From: Lachnospiraceae bacterium
GTDB lineage: Bacteria > Bacillota_A > Clostridia > Lachnospirales > Lachnospiraceae
DNA: 7,896 bases
NCBI GenBank assembly: GCA_017634255.1
Contig: JAGBNT010000062.1
Location: 1-7,896 of the forward strand
Reading direction: 5' to 3'
The notes below the pieces were generated by a model. It saw only the letters and a list, made by a program, of their open reading frames with translations. It did not search any database and was not told the origin of the DNA. This document shows positions 7,098 to 7,896 of this stretch, piece after piece (position 1 is the stretch's first letter; every line of letters begins with the position of its first letter). Both the position numbers and the translations under genes were made by a program.

Positions 7098-7896
7098 TCA
7101 CCCGTTATATTTTTTCAATACCAGCTTTACCTCAGAAAGCGAATCCATGAAGGCCTCCACACATTTGGGATCAAACTGTGTGCCCGAGCCCTCCTCGATT
7201 ATCTCCAAAGCCTTCGGCAGCGGGAACGGGGGCTTATATACGCGGGCGGAGGTAAGTGCGTCGAAGACGTCCGCCACAGCCATTATCCTGGCCGACAGCG
7301 GTATGACCTCCCCGTGAAGCTTCTCAGGATAGCCCTTGCCATCCCAGCGCTCATGATGATAGGCCGCCATATTGCGGGCCTCCTTAAGATAGTTCTCACC
7401 CTTGACCGTATTTATGGCCTTTTCCATGATCTCCTTACCCGCAATGGTGTGGGTCTTCATGATCTCATATTCCTCATCCGTAAGCTTTCCGGGCTTATTC
7501 AGGATAGCATCCGGAATGTTGATCTTTCCGATGTCGTGGAGAGGTGCCGACATAACGGCATTGGTCATAAACTGGGGACTGAGCTTTTCCGGGTAATAGC
7601 CCTTTTTCTTAAGCCCCTCGAGGATTATCTTTACGTAGGCCGCGGTCTTTTGAACGTGGGCTCCGGTATCGGAATCCCTGTTCTCCACGAGATCCGCCAT
7701 CGTAATTATAAGACCGTTTTGCATCTGGGCGGTGGCATTTGAATAATAGCGTACCTCCCTCATCTGTTCGGCGATTCCCGAAGCCATTTTGCTCACGGAA
7801 CGATATAGCTCCTCGATCTCGTCTCCCGTATGTATATCCAGCGAGCAGACAGCCTTGACCTTGCTGTCCAAAACCTTCTGATCCTCGTCGTCCTTC
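7098..7896 (-). CDS. HAMP-HD-GYP receptor, probable cyclic-di-GMP phosphodiesterase; 5' part cut by window edge
   Basis: The frame is open to the window edge, so the true start lies outside. A TTG at 7871 is in frame but has no reason to be the start. About 265 codons are visible. The first 30 or so residues (GDEIEELYRSVSKMASGI) look like the end of a HAMP domain, followed by a short helix and an HD-GYP domain. HD-GYP enzymes hydrolyse cyclic-di-GMP to pGpG or GMP. Counting from the TTG, H72 (TGAH), H112-D113 (PLHDIGKINIPD), H141, H172-H173 and GYP (180-182, in HHERWDGKGYP) are present, and D201 in AVADVFDALTS is kept, so the site looks complete. A HAMP domain implies a membrane sensor upstream, so this is probably a transmembrane receptor. 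The stop lies 59 bases before the hybrid sensor gene, with no clear terminator between them, which suggests one operon. Confidence 0.9.
   Translation of the reverse strand, partial: KDDEDQKVLDSKVKAVCSLDIHTGDEIEELYRSVSKMASGIAEQMREVRYYSNATAQMQNGLIITMADLVENRDSDTGAHVQKTAAYVKIILEGLKKKGYYPEKLSPQFMTNAVMSAPLHDIGKINIPDAILNKPGKLTDEEYEIMKTHTIAGKEIMEKAINTVKGENYLKEARNMAAYHHERWDGKGYPEKLHGEVIPLSARIMAVADVFDALTSARVYKPPFPLPKALEIIEEGSGTQFDPKCVEAFMDSLSEVKLVLKKYNG

Noticed and set aside
7083..7742. Open frame of 219 codons on the plus strand
   Set aside because: It lies wholly antisense to a clear HD-GYP domain, its protein resembles nothing I know, and it has no convincing ribosome site. It is a shadow of the codon bias on the other strand.
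7869..7871. TTG as start codon of the upstream HD-GYP gene
   Set aside because: The frame stays open upstream to the window edge and the visible start is in the middle of what looks like a HAMP domain. The gene is truncated by the window, not started here.

Overview
This window carries four genes, all on the minus strand, and looks like a chromosomal stretch from a Clostridia-type Firmicute, most likely a member of the Lachnospiraceae. The assignment is an inference. It rests on middling GC, frequent AGG/AGA (Arg) and ATA (Ile) codons, strong GGAGG ribosome binding sites, and the style of the signalling proteins: HAMP/HD-GYP receptors, 7TM HD-GYP proteins, and long hybrid kinases ending in REC-Hpt plus a helical tail. 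I cannot fix the genus.

Read in the direction of transcription (high to low coordinates), the window opens inside a membrane-receptor HD-GYP phosphodiesterase gene (7896-7098; its 5' part lies outside the window). After 59 bases comes a 1440-residue hybrid sensor protein (7038-2716): signal peptide, serine-rich linker, fourteen-blade extracytoplasmic propeller region, Y_Y_Y domain, one membrane helix, HisKA, HATPase, receiver, Hpt and a helical tail. Three bases after its stop codon a second HD-GYP protein begins (2712-313), with seven membrane helices and a long C-terminal part made of two related modules. A 108-base gap holds a promoter and a possible terminator. The window ends in the first 68 codons of the acetolactate synthase small subunit gene (204-1), an unrelated biosynthetic gene.

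The first three genes look like one signalling operon joining an external sensor to cyclic-di-GMP turnover. The kinase resembles the Bacteroides-type hybrid two-component systems in its sensor half, but it has no AraC-type DNA-binding domain, and no response regulator or polysaccharide-utilisation gene is nearby.

The strongest oddity is that two neighbouring proteins each lack a key catalytic residue. The hybrid kinase has Asn (N852) where the phosphoacceptor His of the H-box should be, although its ATP-binding, receiver and Hpt residues look intact. The 7TM HD-GYP protein has Asn (N385) where the last metal-binding Asp of the HD-GYP site should be, while the first HD-GYP protein of the operon keeps that Asp. 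This suggests a relay whose phosphate comes from elsewhere, or a phosphatase/scaffold design, paired with one active and one altered HD-GYP protein.
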